Source: Lachnospiraceae bacterium (GTDB lineage Bacteria; Bacillota; Clostridia; Lachnospirales; Anaerotignaceae). Taken from it: a stretch of 64,000 bases of DNA. The position numbers were made by a program, and so were the translations under genes. The stretch lies in contig JAHZEA010000008.1 of the NCBI GenBank assembly GCA_019422065.1, positions 1-64,000 on the forward strand, read 5' to 3'. The notes under the pieces were generated by a model that ran no database searches, had not been told where the DNA came from, and saw nothing but the letters and a program-made list of their open reading frames with translations. This document shows positions 16,756 through 25,502 of the stretch, piece after piece; positions within the stretch are counted from its first letter, which is position 1; each line of letters starts with the position of its first letter.

Positions 16756-17268
16756 ATGGAGCTTGAAAAATTAAAAAAGGGTTTTTTCGGGTATAAAAAA
16801 GAAAGTGTTTATCAGTACATAGCCTCGGTTGAGGAAGAATTTTCGTCTAAGCTTATTGAAAAAGATGAACAGCTTAAAAAGAACGAGGAGCTGTATTTAT
16901 CGCGAATATATATTTTGGAGGAAGAACTTAAAGATATTAAACGGCAATATGAAGAACAAAAAGGCGAACAATCAGTGGTAGCCTCAACGCTTATAGAAGC
17001 AAAGCGTTTTGCGGAACAGTTGAAAAAAGAAACAGAAGAAAAAGAAAATGAGGCCCGGAAACAGTTTGAGAGTGATTTATACAAAAAACATCAGGAGCTA
17101 AAACGGTATCAGGAACAGATTGTAAACCTTAGAAATGCAATTTTTAATATATTAAATGATACAGACGGACAGATGGAGAATTTCGAAAAAGAGATAAAAA
17201 ATATAAAAGAAGCATGCCCGGGTAAAAATATGTCATTGTTTGAGCGAAAAAAAGAAGTATCAGGTTAA
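16756..17268 (+). CDS. DivIVA-like coiled-coil protein
   Basis: A 170-residue protein that starts with a DivIVA-type N-terminal motif (LKKGFFGYKKESVYQYIASVEEE), followed by a long charged coiled coil (about 25-150). DivIVA-type proteins bind curved membrane or recruit partners. In this operon it could place the synthase complex at a membrane site; that is inference. It begins 18 bases after the glycosyltransferase and ends 16 before the EAL gene. Confidence 0.75.
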   Translation: MELEKLKKGFFGYKKESVYQYIASVEEEFSSKLIEKDEQLKKNEELYLSRIYILEEELKDIKRQYEEQKGEQSVVASTLIEAKRFAEQLKKETEEKENEARKQFESDLYKKHQELKRYQEQIVNLRNAIFNILNDTDGQMENFEKEIKNIKEACPGKNMSLFERKKEVSG

Positions 17269-17284
17269 ATAAAAGGAGAAAACA

Positions 17285-19096
17285 GTGGAAGACAAAATAA
17301 TTATATATGTTGCCGGAAATCCGGATGCGTATCCGCTGGAGTATTATGACAGTCAATCAGAAACATATAAAGGCGTAATACCGCAGATTTTTAAAGATTT
17401 CTCTAATCAAAGCCGGTTTGAAGTACTTTATTACCAAGGCGATACCAATGACAATCGTAAACACCTTGCCGAAAACAAACAAGTGGATATTGTATCGGGC
17501 TTTGCAGAAGGCGATGAGTTTTTTGATAATACGCAAAAAGAAGAAATCTTTAATGCAATTATTGATAATAATTCAGTTTCGTATTACATCTGCTACACTG
17601 ATACAGCTCCGGAAGACTTTAAATCAGAATTAAATGCATTTATAAACCATATGTCCCAAGAGGAAGTAAGTGGTCTTTTAATTGGTTCAACTGAAAATAT
17701 ACAGTATAAAACATCCAATAATTTGACAGTTTATACTATGTCTTTTATAATTATATTATTGATTTGTACTATTATTTTCGTAGTGCGCAGATATAAAAAG
17801 AGGTTAAAAACAGTACATAAGTACATAGAAACAGATGAACTGACTGGCATTGGTAATACAGAATATTTAACCCGTAAATTTCAACAGCTTATTAATAACA
17901 AAGAAAAAGTTTTTTATCAAAATGTATTTTTATACATTGATACAGACCGACTGCATAGAATTGGAAACAGTCAGGAGGTAGATGCTTTTTTTCAGTTTTG
18001 CGCACAAATTCTCCAAAAACATGTAACAGGCCATGATATATTGGCAAAAGTGTCCTACAGTGGATTTGTGATATTAAAATATATGAAAAATGCTGAAAAT
18101 TTGGACAGTTGGATTTCCTTGGTTTTTAAAGACATCAATTCGTATACAAAAACACATTCTAAACCGTTTGGCTTAAGTGTAAGCGCCGGTGTTTACCAAA
18201 TTAAGTCAGGCGACAGGAATATTAAAGAGATAGTTTTTAATTCCATGCAATGCGCACGTATGGCTCAAAAAGAGGATAAGATGTATTTAATCTGCACTGA
18301 AGAAATATTACGTTCTTTTGCAGAAAAAAGACAGCTCCAATCTAATATTGAGCAGGCTTTTGCGCGGCATGAATTTCAGCTATACATACAATTTTATGTT
18401 GAGCCTGATACCTATAAAATAGTAGGGGGAGAGGCTTTATCCAGATGGAATCATCCGCAAAAGGGCATTATTATGCCTGATGTATTTGTACCTTTAATGG
18501 AAAAAGAAAAAAACATAAGCAGGCTGGATTATTATTCTTTGGAAGAATCATGCAAATTTTTGGAAAGCCTTTTAGAAAATAAAGTGGAATCGTTTTTTGT
18601 GTCATGTAATTTTTCAAGAGAAACATTTTCTGCTGACAATTTTGCATCTGAATGTAAAAATATTATAAACAAGTATAATTTCCCTAAAGAATTACTGATT
18701 TTTGAAATAACAGAAAGCGCTTATGTAAAAAATATTCCTCAAATTCAAAATAATATTTTGGAATTGAAAAAATACGGTGTAAGTATTGCGCTGGATGATT
18801 TTGGAGAGGGCTTTACATCGTTTTATGACCTGCAAAAATATCAAATAGACGGTATTAAGCTTGATAAAGGGCTTGTTGACAACATGTTTTCAAAAAGCGG
18901 CAATGCAATTTTAAAGGCTATGGTTCAGGTTGGACATAATCTGAATATGACAATATTAGCTGAGGGCGTAGAAACTGATGAACAGGCAGAAGAACTAAAA
19001 GCTATGGGATGTGATGTAATTCAAGGCTTCCGCTTTTTTGTTCCTATGCCTGACTGGAAAGCTAAGGACAGGATTTTAGAAGAATTTTTTGGCTGA
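17285..19096 (+). CDS. c-di-GMP phosphodiesterase (degenerate GGDEF + intact EAL) with SBP-like N-terminus
   Basis: A 603-residue protein. The first ~145 residues resemble part of a periplasmic amino-acid-binding (SBP3-like) sensor, followed by one membrane helix (about 152-172), a GGDEF domain whose signature is lost (VSYSGFVIL in place of GGDEF), and an EAL domain. The EAL catalytic residues are present: GEALSRW near 382, CNFSRE, FEITES, LDDFGEG, IKLDKG and AEGVET. It should hydrolyse c-di-GMP. Oddly, no signal peptide precedes the sensor part although the start (GTG 17285 with AAAAGGAG) is well placed, so the sensor domain may be partial or cytosolic. Encoded at the end of a c-di-GMP-controlled operon, it provides negative feedback. 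Confidence 0.9.
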   Translation: MEDKIIIYVAGNPDAYPLEYYDSQSETYKGVIPQIFKDFSNQSRFEVLYYQGDTNDNRKHLAENKQVDIVSGFAEGDEFFDNTQKEEIFNAIIDNNSVSYYICYTDTAPEDFKSELNAFINHMSQEEVSGLLIGSTENIQYKTSNNLTVYTMSFIIILLICTIIFVVRRYKKRLKTVHKYIETDELTGIGNTEYLTRKFQQLINNKEKVFYQNVFLYIDTDRLHRIGNSQEVDAFFQFCAQILQKHVTGHDILAKVSYSGFVILKYMKNAENLDSWISLVFKDINSYTKTHSKPFGLSVSAGVYQIKSGDRNIKEIVFNSMQCARMAQKEDKMYLICTEEILRSFAEKRQLQSNIEQAFARHEFQLYIQFYVEPDTYKIVGGEALSRWNHPQKGIIMPDVFVPLMEKEKNISRLDYYSLEESCKFLESLLENKVESFFVSCNFSRETFSADNFASECKNIINKYNFPKELLIFEITESAYVKNIPQIQNNILELKKYGVSIALDDFGEGFTSFYDLQKYQIDGIKLDKGLVDNMFSKSGNAILKAMVQVGHNLNMTILAEGVETDEQAEELKAMGCDVIQGFRFFVPMPDWKAKDRILEEFFG

Positions 19097-19153
19097 TAAC
19101 AACACTAAATGCTGTATGGATTTAAGTAATCTGGTATAAAGTAGGAGATAATT

Positions 19154-21394
19154 ATGGACGAAAACAAACTGAAAAAACAGCTGATGAAAATTACAATAAT
19201 TACTATTATCAGCAGTATTGTAATAAGTTTGGCAGGCATAGGCCTTATAGCATATTTAGGAAATGCCGCACATAAGGCTGACCACATACAAATGCAGGAA
19301 GAAACGCAGGAGTATAAAGATAGAATATCCAAACAGCTAGATAAAAATTTCCAGATTTTAAACTCATTGTCAAAAACTTTAGAAGTTACTGGTGTTACAA
19401 ATTTAAAATCTGAATTAATAGAAGAAGTAATTACAGAAGTTAATTCCGAAAACGATTTTATTACTTTGGCATATATAAAAAAAGACGGAAGCAGTATTAC
19501 TAATATAATGGGATATGGCACTGAAAATGATATAATATTAGATGATTTGAATATATACGCACAAATTGCCATAAGACAGGCCTTTAACGGAAAAAATGCT
19601 GTATCTAAAATGTACGACAGCCAATACTATAACGGTAAATTATTTTTATACGCTGTGCCGGTATATGATAACAACGAGATTATAGGTGTTATAGCCGCAA
19701 ATGATACTATTGAGATTTTTACTGATGTGGCAAATATAAATTCCGTTATGGATGGAACTGGATACATTCATATTATTAATTCTAAAGGAGATTTTTTGGT
19801 TCGCTCAGAAAGGTCAATAATAAAGGAACCATATGCCAATATTTTTGAAGGACCATATTTATCTGATAAAACAAAAGTAAAAACTAAAGAAGCTCTTTTA
19901 AATAATGAAAACGTTTTTGGTGATTTTACATATTTAGATAATAAATATCACTTTTATATGGAATCACTTGATTTAAACGGTTGGTACCTGTTTTGCGCAA
20001 GTAAAATTTGGAGCTATTCTCTTTCAATGGAGAATATATACAGCATTATTGGAGCAGTTTTAATAATAATACTTATTTTATTTAATGTTTTGCTATACTT
20101 TGGCTATAAACAGATTAGAGGTAATATAAAAAATCTGCTTCATTTGGCTTATTGGGATCAAGTAACAGGCTCTGAAAATGAATTGAAGTTTGATCAGAAT
20201 TTTATTGAATTGCAGAAAAGCCAAAAAAAATACAGTACTATAGCACTAAATATACATAACTTTAAAGGTGTAAATGATTTATTTGGTAAATCTCATGGTG
20301 ATAAAGTATTATGTTATATTAAATGTGTGGTTGAAAACAGCTTGAAAGAAGGGGAATTCTTTTGCCGCAGTTCTGCCGATACGTTTTTTATTGTGTTTTT
20401 AGATACAGACGAAAAAGAAATCAGCAATAGGCTTAATAAAATTATTACTGGTGTAAAAGAGGCATCTGTTATGTATGGAAACTACAGCTATGAACTGTCG
20501 CTTTATTCCGGTGTAGCTGTTATGGGAGACAGAGAAAAGGCGTTAGTGGCTTTACAAAGCATAAAGCTTTCACACCAAAAATATATTGCTTTTTATAATA
20601 AAGCGCTGCATGATGAAATTAGAATTAAGAACAGTATAGAAAGCAATATGCATTTAGCTCTTAAGAACAAAGAGTTTAAGCTGTTTTTGCAGCCAAAGTA
20701 TAACCTTAAAAATGATAAGTTAATTGGTGCAGAAGCCCTTGTACGCTGGCAAAATCCTGATGGTTCATATAGGTATCCGGGCGAGTTTATACCGCTTTTT
20801 GAAAGCAATGGTTTTTGTTTAAAACTGGATATGTATATGTTAGAAAAAGTTTGTAAACAAATAAGAAGCTGGATGGATGCAGGCATTAAACCTATACCTA
20901 TTTCTGTTAATCAGTCAAAACTTTTGTTCTCGGACAGAAATTATCCAAACAATTTGGAGCAAATTACAAAAAAATATAATGTTCCGCCTTCTCTTATTAC
21001 TTTAGAAATTTTGGAAGGTGTTGCTACAAGTGATATGGATTTTCTTAATCAGCAGATAGAGGCTTTGCACGAAAAGGGATTTAAAGTTTCTATGGATGAT
21101 TTTGGCAGCGGCTATTCTTCACTTAATATGCTTTATCAGCTGAAAATAGATGAACTAAAGCTGGATAGAGGATTTTTGCGTAAAGTTTCGCAGGATAATA
21201 ATGAACGACGTCAAATTATATTGGAACAGATAATACGCTTTGCAAAAAAACTGGGAATAGCAACTGTGGCTGAAGGTATAGAAACACAGGAAGATAAAAA
21301 CAATATGGAATCTTTAGACTGCGATTATGGCCAAGGTTACTTTTATGAAAAACCCATTAATGCTGAGGAATTTAGTATAAAGTATATGTCATAA
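19154..21394 (+). CDS. Cache-type sensor c-di-GMP phosphodiesterase (degenerate GGDEF + EAL)
   Basis: A 746-residue protein with an N-terminal membrane helix (about 14-36), an extracellular dCache-like sensor (about 40-290), a second helix (about 298-320), a GGDEF domain with a lost signature (SSADTFFIVF) and an intact EAL domain. The EAL motifs include GAEALVRW near 526, VNQSK, LEILEG, MDDFGSGYSS, LKLDRG, AEGIET and QGYFYEKP. It should break down c-di-GMP in response to an external signal. It is the last gene of the operon, 57 bases after the other phosphodiesterase and just before a strong terminator. Confidence 0.92.
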   Translation: MDENKLKKQLMKITIITIISSIVISLAGIGLIAYLGNAAHKADHIQMQEETQEYKDRISKQLDKNFQILNSLSKTLEVTGVTNLKSELIEEVITEVNSENDFITLAYIKKDGSSITNIMGYGTENDIILDDLNIYAQIAIRQAFNGKNAVSKMYDSQYYNGKLFLYAVPVYDNNEIIGVIAANDTIEIFTDVANINSVMDGTGYIHIINSKGDFLVRSERSIIKEPYANIFEGPYLSDKTKVKTKEALLNNENVFGDFTYLDNKYHFYMESLDLNGWYLFCASKIWSYSLSMENIYSIIGAVLIIILILFNVLLYFGYKQIRGNIKNLLHLAYWDQVTGSENELKFDQNFIELQKSQKKYSTIALNIHNFKGVNDLFGKSHGDKVLCYIKCVVENSLKEGEFFCRSSADTFFIVFLDTDEKEISNRLNKIITGVKEASVMYGNYSYELSLYSGVAVMGDREKALVALQSIKLSHQKYIAFYNKALHDEIRIKNSIESNMHLALKNKEFKLFLQPKYNLKNDKLIGAEALVRWQNPDGSYRYPGEFIPLFESNGFCLKLDMYMLEKVCKQIRSWMDAGIKPIPISVNQSKLLFSDRNYPNNLEQITKKYNVPPSLITLEILEGVATSDMDFLNQQIEALHEKGFKVSMDDFGSGYSSLNMLYQLKIDELKLDRGFLRKVSQDNNERRQIILEQIIRFAKKLGIATVAEGIETQEDKNNMESLDCDYGQGYFYEKPINAEEFSIKYMS

Positions 21395-21410
21395 ATATCA
21401 GTCACGCAAA

Positions 21411-21465
21411 AAATCACTCTTTTGTTTAGTTATAGCAGGTTAAAAACAAAAGGGTGATTTTTTTA
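21411..21465 (+). terminator. Terminator of the polysaccharide operon
   Basis: A 17-base arm (AAATCACTCTTTTGTTT) pairs with AAACAAAAGGGTGATTT, then TTTT. It closes the 12-kb riboswitch operon and, read from the other side, also stands at the end of the convergent glutamate synthase operon. Confidence 0.85.
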
Positions 21466-21567
21466 ATGGTTATTTTAAATGGCTATATTTGGGGATTTTA
21501 AACAATTTTGGTTAAAGTATAATTTAGGCTGAATTTTTAAATTTACAGTCGCTTTCTGCAAATACTA

Positions 21568-22287
21568 TTAATTGGCAACATACATCTGTTTGTATGGGTT
21601 TTTACTGTCAGGGGTTATAATGGTGTATTGAGAGTTTAATATTTCTTTTAAGTCGTATCCAAAAGTATTGCAAAATTTAGTTATTTCAGGTTCTATTTGT
21701 TTTAATTCGCTTTCTTCAGCAGTCTTTACACATACATTATCCGGAAATACAATGTCGTTTACACTGCCGCGAAGGAATATTTTACCGCCATGCATACCTG
21801 TGCATGGGAAATTTCCTACAATTTTTCTGCCATTGCTGTTAATTCCAAGCACAATTACAATTCCGCCTGCTTGATATTCCGCAAGGAAGCTTCCGGCTGT
21901 TCCGCCTATAATCATAACCGGTATTTTGGTTTTATACTCTTTCATGTGAATACCGGCACGATAACCGGCGTTTCCTTTTATGTATATTTTTCCGCCTCTC
22001 ATTGCATATCCGGCGGCATCGCCTATACTTCCGTGAACAATTATTGTTCCTTCATTCATTGTATCGCCAACGGCATCCTGTGCGTTAGCGTTTAATGTAA
22101 TATTGGCACCATTAAGATAAGCGCCAAGGGCATTACCGGCAATTCCGTCAATTATTATTTCTTTATCCATCATGCCGGAACCTATAAATCTTTGACCGCA
22201 GCAGCCTGTTATATGACATTCATGCCCACATTCACGTATTTTTTGATTTAATGTTTTAAAGTCCATGTTTTCTGCATTTATAAGCAT
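21568..22287 (-). CDS. Glutamate synthase GXGXG-domain subunit (GltB C-terminal part)
   Basis: A 239-residue right-handed beta-helix protein matching the C-terminal domain of the large glutamate synthase subunit. The repeated glycine pattern (IDGIAGNALGAYLNGANI, VHGSIGDAAGYAMRGG, IKGNAGYRAG, IIGGTAGSFLAEY) is diagnostic. In standard enzymes this is fused to the FMN domain; here it is a separate gene, as in archaeal-type glutamate synthases. It is third in the operon after the amidotransferase and FMN subunits. GGAGG precedes its ATG. Confidence 0.92.
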   Translation of the reverse strand: MLINAENMDFKTLNQKIRECGHECHITGCCGQRFIGSGMMDKEIIIDGIAGNALGAYLNGANITLNANAQDAVGDTMNEGTIIVHGSIGDAAGYAMRGGKIYIKGNAGYRAGIHMKEYKTKIPVMIIGGTAGSFLAEYQAGGIVIVLGINSNGRKIVGNFPCTGMHGGKIFLRGSVNDIVFPDNVCVKTAEESELKQIEPEITKFCNTFGYDLKEILNSQYTIITPDSKNPYKQMYVAN

Positions 22288-22410
22288 TTATTAATTCACA
22301 CCTCCAAGCATTTTTATACATCCGCTAAAAAGAGGTTTAATTGTTGTTTATGTTATATTAAAATTTATGCCTTAATAACAACAGCGGATTTAAAAATACA
22401 TTATATTAAT

Positions 22411-23916
22411 TTATTCTCCGGCATGAGAAATACCAAGTATTTCAAGCTCTTTAGCCGTAAGGCCTATTCCTCTGAGCATTAAACGGTTTCCTCTAAGTGC
22501 CTCAACGGAATTTATACCCATACCGCCCATAATTTCTTTAATTTCATGTTTCCATGCAGTCATTAAATTAACTAAGCGCTGACTGCCTATTTCTGGTGAA
22601 AGTCTTTTTACAAGCTCACTCTTTTGGGTTGCTATACCCCAGTTGCAGTTTCCGGAGTGGCAGGTTCTGCATAAATGACAGCCAAGAGCCAACAAAGCGG
22701 CTGTAGCTACATAGCATGCATCAGCACCAAGGGCAATGGCTTTTATTACATCGGCTGAGCTTCTTATGCTTCCGCCTACTACAAGAGATACGTTGTTACG
22801 TATTCCTTCATCACGCAAACGTTTGTCTACTGCGGCTAAAGCTAATTCAATAGGTATACCTACATTATCTCGTATTCTTGTAGGTGCTGCGCCTGTACCT
22901 CCACGGAAACCGTCTATTGCTATAATATCGGCTCCGCTTCGGGCAATACCGCTTGCTATGGCAGCTATGTTATGTACGGCGGCTACTTTTACTATAATAG
23001 GTTTTTTGTACTCTGTAGCTTCTTTTAATGAGAATACCAGCTGTCTAAGGTCTTCTATAGAATATATATCATGGTGCGGAGCCGGTGAAATAGCATCTGA
23101 GCCTTCAGGAATCATACGTGTTCTTGATACATCGCCTACTATTTTTGAGCCGGGAAGGTGACCGCCTATGCCGGGCTTTGCACCTTGGCCCATTTTAATT
23201 TCAATAGCGGCGCCTACTTCAAGATAATCTTTATATACGCCAAACCTGCCGGATGCAACCTGAACAATGGTGTTATCGCCAAAGCCGTAAAAGTCCTCAT
23301 GCAAACCGCCTTCGCCTGTGTTGTAAAGTATACCCAGCTCCTGTGCGGCGCAAGCTAAAGCTTTATGCGCATTATAACTTATGGAGCCATAGCTCATGGC
23401 TGAAAACATTACCGGCATTGAAAGCTCCAATTGCGGCTCTAAATTACAAATTATTTTACCGTTTTCGTCTTTTTCAATGCGGCTTGGTTTTTTGCCAAGA
23501 AAAACTTTTGTTTCCATAGGCTCTCTAAGAGGGTCGATAGGCGGATTTGTAACCTGTGAGGCGTTTATTAAAATTTTGTCCCAATAAACCGGCATTGGTT
23601 TTGGATTACCCATAGATGATAAAAGTACACCGCCGCTGTTTGCTTGTTTATATATCTCGTTTATAGTATCGTTTGTCCAGTTGGAATTTTCATGCAGTTT
23701 ACAATCGCTTTTAACTATTTTAATGGCATGAGTAGGACAGAAAGCTACACAGCGCTGACAGTTAACACATTTTGTTTCATCTGCATTCATTATGTTGTGT
23801 TCTTTATCGAAAATATGCACTCCGTTTGAACATTGGTTTTCGCAAATTCTGCAACGAGTACATCTGTTGTCATTTCTTATAACTTCATAATCAGGATATA
23901 TGAATTCTATTCCCAT
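22411..23916 (-). CDS. Glutamate synthase FMN/Fe-S subunit (GltB central part)
   Basis: A 501-residue catalytic subunit that combines ammonia, 2-oxoglutarate and reducing power into glutamate. The N terminus has two 4Fe-4S ferredoxin motifs (CTRCRICENQC near 18-28, CVNCQRCVAFC near 45-55), followed by the FMN-binding TIM barrel (about 120-480) with GEGGLHEDF, KPGIGGHLPG and GGTGAAPTRIRDN. CHLCRTCHSGNC near 415 resembles the 3Fe-4S site. The N-terminal ferredoxin fusion is typical of the split, archaeal-type enzyme and suggests a ferredoxin electron source; no GltD subunit is in the window. Its ATG overlaps the upstream gene's stop (TAATG). Confidence 0.93.
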   Translation of the reverse strand: MGIEFIYPDYEVIRNDNRCTRCRICENQCSNGVHIFDKEHNIMNADETKCVNCQRCVAFCPTHAIKIVKSDCKLHENSNWTNDTINEIYKQANSGGVLLSSMGNPKPMPVYWDKILINASQVTNPPIDPLREPMETKVFLGKKPSRIEKDENGKIICNLEPQLELSMPVMFSAMSYGSISYNAHKALACAAQELGILYNTGEGGLHEDFYGFGDNTIVQVASGRFGVYKDYLEVGAAIEIKMGQGAKPGIGGHLPGSKIVGDVSRTRMIPEGSDAISPAPHHDIYSIEDLRQLVFSLKEATEYKKPIIVKVAAVHNIAAIASGIARSGADIIAIDGFRGGTGAAPTRIRDNVGIPIELALAAVDKRLRDEGIRNNVSLVVGGSIRSSADVIKAIALGADACYVATAALLALGCHLCRTCHSGNCNWGIATQKSELVKRLSPEIGSQRLVNLMTAWKHEIKEIMGGMGINSVEALRGNRLMLRGIGLTAKELEILGISHAGE

Positions 23917-25010
23917 TAGATTGCACCATCCTTTACTTTAACAATAACGGCTTCTCCGCCGGACGGAGCGTATATATTTTCAGCATTAGGCTCCATAACA
24001 CGTATAGCTGATTCCTCGCTGGCTATAAATACCTTATCGTCTTTTTCTCCTACTACCATAGAGCGGAGTTTTAAGCGGTCGTTTAATGCCATTAATCCGC
24101 CGTTAAAGCCAAAAACAATGGAAAAAGGACCAGTAATTAAAAGACTTGAAAATACAGTGCGAAGGAATTTAAGACGCTCTTTTTCTTTTGTGTCTTTTAT
24201 AGATTCAATAGTGCTCCAGAAAGGCGCCGCAATTACATTGGCCGCATCCTGAAGGGATAATTTCTGTCTTCTGAGAAGGTAATCCATAATATACGTTATT
24301 ACTTCAGTATCAGTTTGTAATGTGCATTTATAGCCAAACATTTCTATAAAACGCCTGTTAGCGTCGTAAGATGATATTTCGCCGTTATGTACTATTGAAT
24401 AATCAAGAAGTGTAAAAGGATGGGCGCCGCCCCACCAGCCCGGTGTATTTGTAGGGTATCTGCCGTGAGCTGTCCATGAATAGCCTTTGTATTCTTCAAG
24501 TCTGTAAAATACACCTACATCTTCAGGATAACCTACAGCCTTAAATGCGCCCATATTTTTGCCGCTTGAAAAAACGTAACAGCCCAGCATCTCGGAATTA
24601 ATTTTCATAACAGTACGGGCTACAAACTCATTTTCGTCAACCTGATGAGATGCAAGCATAGACCTTAAAGGAGTAACAAAATATCTCCATATTATAGGTT
24701 CGTCTGTAATAGAAGGAATTTTTCTTGTTGGTATTATTTCAGATTTTATAATTTCAAATCTTTCTTTTAAAAAGACTTCACAATTTTTACGACAGCTTCT
24801 GTCGTTAAAAAACATGTGGAAAGCGTAAAAATCTTTATAATCCGGATAAATACCATAGGCTGTAAAACCGCCGCCAAGACCGTTGGAACGATCGTGCATA
24901 GGTTTCATTGCTTCTATTATTTTTTCTCCCGTCATTTTTTTGCCTTCTTTTGAAATGACGGCAGCAATGGCACAGCCGGATGGAATACGTACTTGACCTT
25001 CTATATTCAT
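23916..25010 (-). CDS. Glutamate synthase class II glutamine amidotransferase subunit
   Basis: A 364-residue Ntn-type glutaminase that supplies ammonia to the FMN subunit. Cys13 (SGCAIAAV) is the likely nucleophile after removal of a 12-residue propeptide. Other amidotransferase motifs are present: HGRYPTNTPGWWGGAHPF near 188-205, IVHNGEISSYDANR near 209-222 and TDTEVITYIMDY near 238. As a separate gene it is the first part of a three-gene split enzyme. It is first in the operon, behind a promoter and an attenuator-like hairpin (25044-25101). Confidence 0.9.
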   Translation of the reverse strand: MNIEGQVRIPSGCAIAAVISKEGKKMTGEKIIEAMKPMHDRSNGLGGGFTAYGIYPDYKDFYAFHMFFNDRSCRKNCEVFLKERFEIIKSEIIPTRKIPSITDEPIIWRYFVTPLRSMLASHQVDENEFVARTVMKINSEMLGCYVFSSGKNMGAFKAVGYPEDVGVFYRLEEYKGYSWTAHGRYPTNTPGWWGGAHPFTLLDYSIVHNGEISSYDANRRFIEMFGYKCTLQTDTEVITYIMDYLLRRQKLSLQDAANVIAAPFWSTIESIKDTKEKERLKFLRTVFSSLLITGPFSIVFGFNGGLMALNDRLKLRSMVVGEKDDKVFIASEESAIRVMEPNAENIYAPSGGEAVIVKVKDGAI

Positions 25011-25043
25011 ATTAAACCGTTCCTTTCATACATATATTCCATT

Positions 25044-25101
25044 AAACAAAAAAGACGCTCATTTTGAAACATACATAATTTGCTTCAAAATGAACGCCTT
25101 T
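25044..25101 (-). terminator. Leader terminator/attenuator of the glutamate synthase operon
   Basis: On the minus strand AAAGGCGTTCATTTTGAA (25101-25084) pairs with TTCAAAATGAGCGTCTTT (25068-25051), followed by a T-rich run. The hairpin begins about 9 nt after the predicted transcript start and ends 34 bases before the first gene, so it must be overcome for expression. It shares the AAAGRCG motif with the two hairpins ahead of the glutamine synthetase gene. Confidence 0.8.
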
Positions 25102-25116
25102 GTTCATGTTGGTTGC

Positions 25117-25145
25117 ATTGTATAGCAATTTTATTATTTTGTCAA
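25117..25145 (-). promoter_or_regulatory. Promoter of the glutamate synthase operon
   Basis: On the minus strand TTGACA (25145-25140), 17-base spacer, TACAAT (25122-25117); start near 25110. A near-consensus sigma-A promoter. Confidence 0.85.
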
Positions 25146-25146
25146 T

Positions 25147-25170
25147 GAGCAAATTATAAATTTATTGCTC
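25147..25170. promoter_or_regulatory. Palindrome between the divergent nitrogen promoters
   Basis: GAGCAA and TTGCTC flank a 12-base AT core, in the 48 bases between the two -35 boxes. It may be a shared operator for a regulator of both operons. It is not a GlnR-type site (TGTNA-N7-TNACA). Confidence 0.5.
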
Positions 25171-25193
25171 GAATAAAAATACAAAAAAGAGGG

Positions 25194-25222
25194 TTGACAA
25201 ATTAAGATTTAAGGCGTAAAAT
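25194..25222 (+). promoter_or_regulatory. Promoter of the glutamine synthetase III gene
   Basis: TTGACA, 17-base spacer, TAAAAT; start near 25229, about 275 nt before the ATG. The first leader hairpin begins within about 3 nt of the start. Confidence 0.85.
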
Positions 25223-25231
25223 CCGTTCCAT

Positions 25232-25285
25232 AAAGGCAAAGACGCTGATGATGTTTAATACATCAAGTATCTTTGCCTCTTTTTA
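25232..25285 (+). terminator. First leader terminator ahead of glutamine synthetase
   Basis: AGGCAAAGA (25234-25242) pairs with TCTTTGCCT (25270-25278), with an inner GATG/CATC helix, followed by CTTTTT. An intrinsic terminator right at the start of the transcript. A smaller hairpin (ATTTCGCC/GGCGAAAT, 25285-25308) follows. Confidence 0.8.
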
Positions 25286-25425
25286 TTTCGCCGGCAAATT
25301 GGCGAAATGAATTAAGTTATAATCAGCTTAATAAAAGCATAATTATTTTAAAGCTTAGTAATTTAAACATATAAAGCTTAAAACTTGCTTTTAGGGGCAG
25401 AAAATTATTTTAATACAGAGTTTAT

Positions 25426-25484
25426 AAAGGCAAAGGCGTCTTTGATGGTTTATACATTTAAGACACCTTTGCCTTTAATTTTTT
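25426..25484 (+). terminator. Second leader terminator ahead of glutamine synthetase
   Basis: AAAGGCAAAGGCGTCTT (25426-25442) pairs with AAGACACCTTTGCCTTT (25460-25476), then AATTTTTT. The T-tract ends directly before the GGAAAGGA ribosome site. Its 5' arm repeats the sequence of the first leader hairpin, so the two are probably copies controlled the same way. Confidence 0.85.
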
Positions 25485-25502
25485 GGAAAGGATTGATTAA
25501 GT

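Noticed and set aside
25044..25485. A glutamine (glnA / downstream-peptide) riboswitch in the nitrogen leaders
   Set aside because: The hairpins share the sense of nitrogen control, but the conserved glutamine-aptamer core is not recognisable; they look like plain terminators with a common arm sequence.
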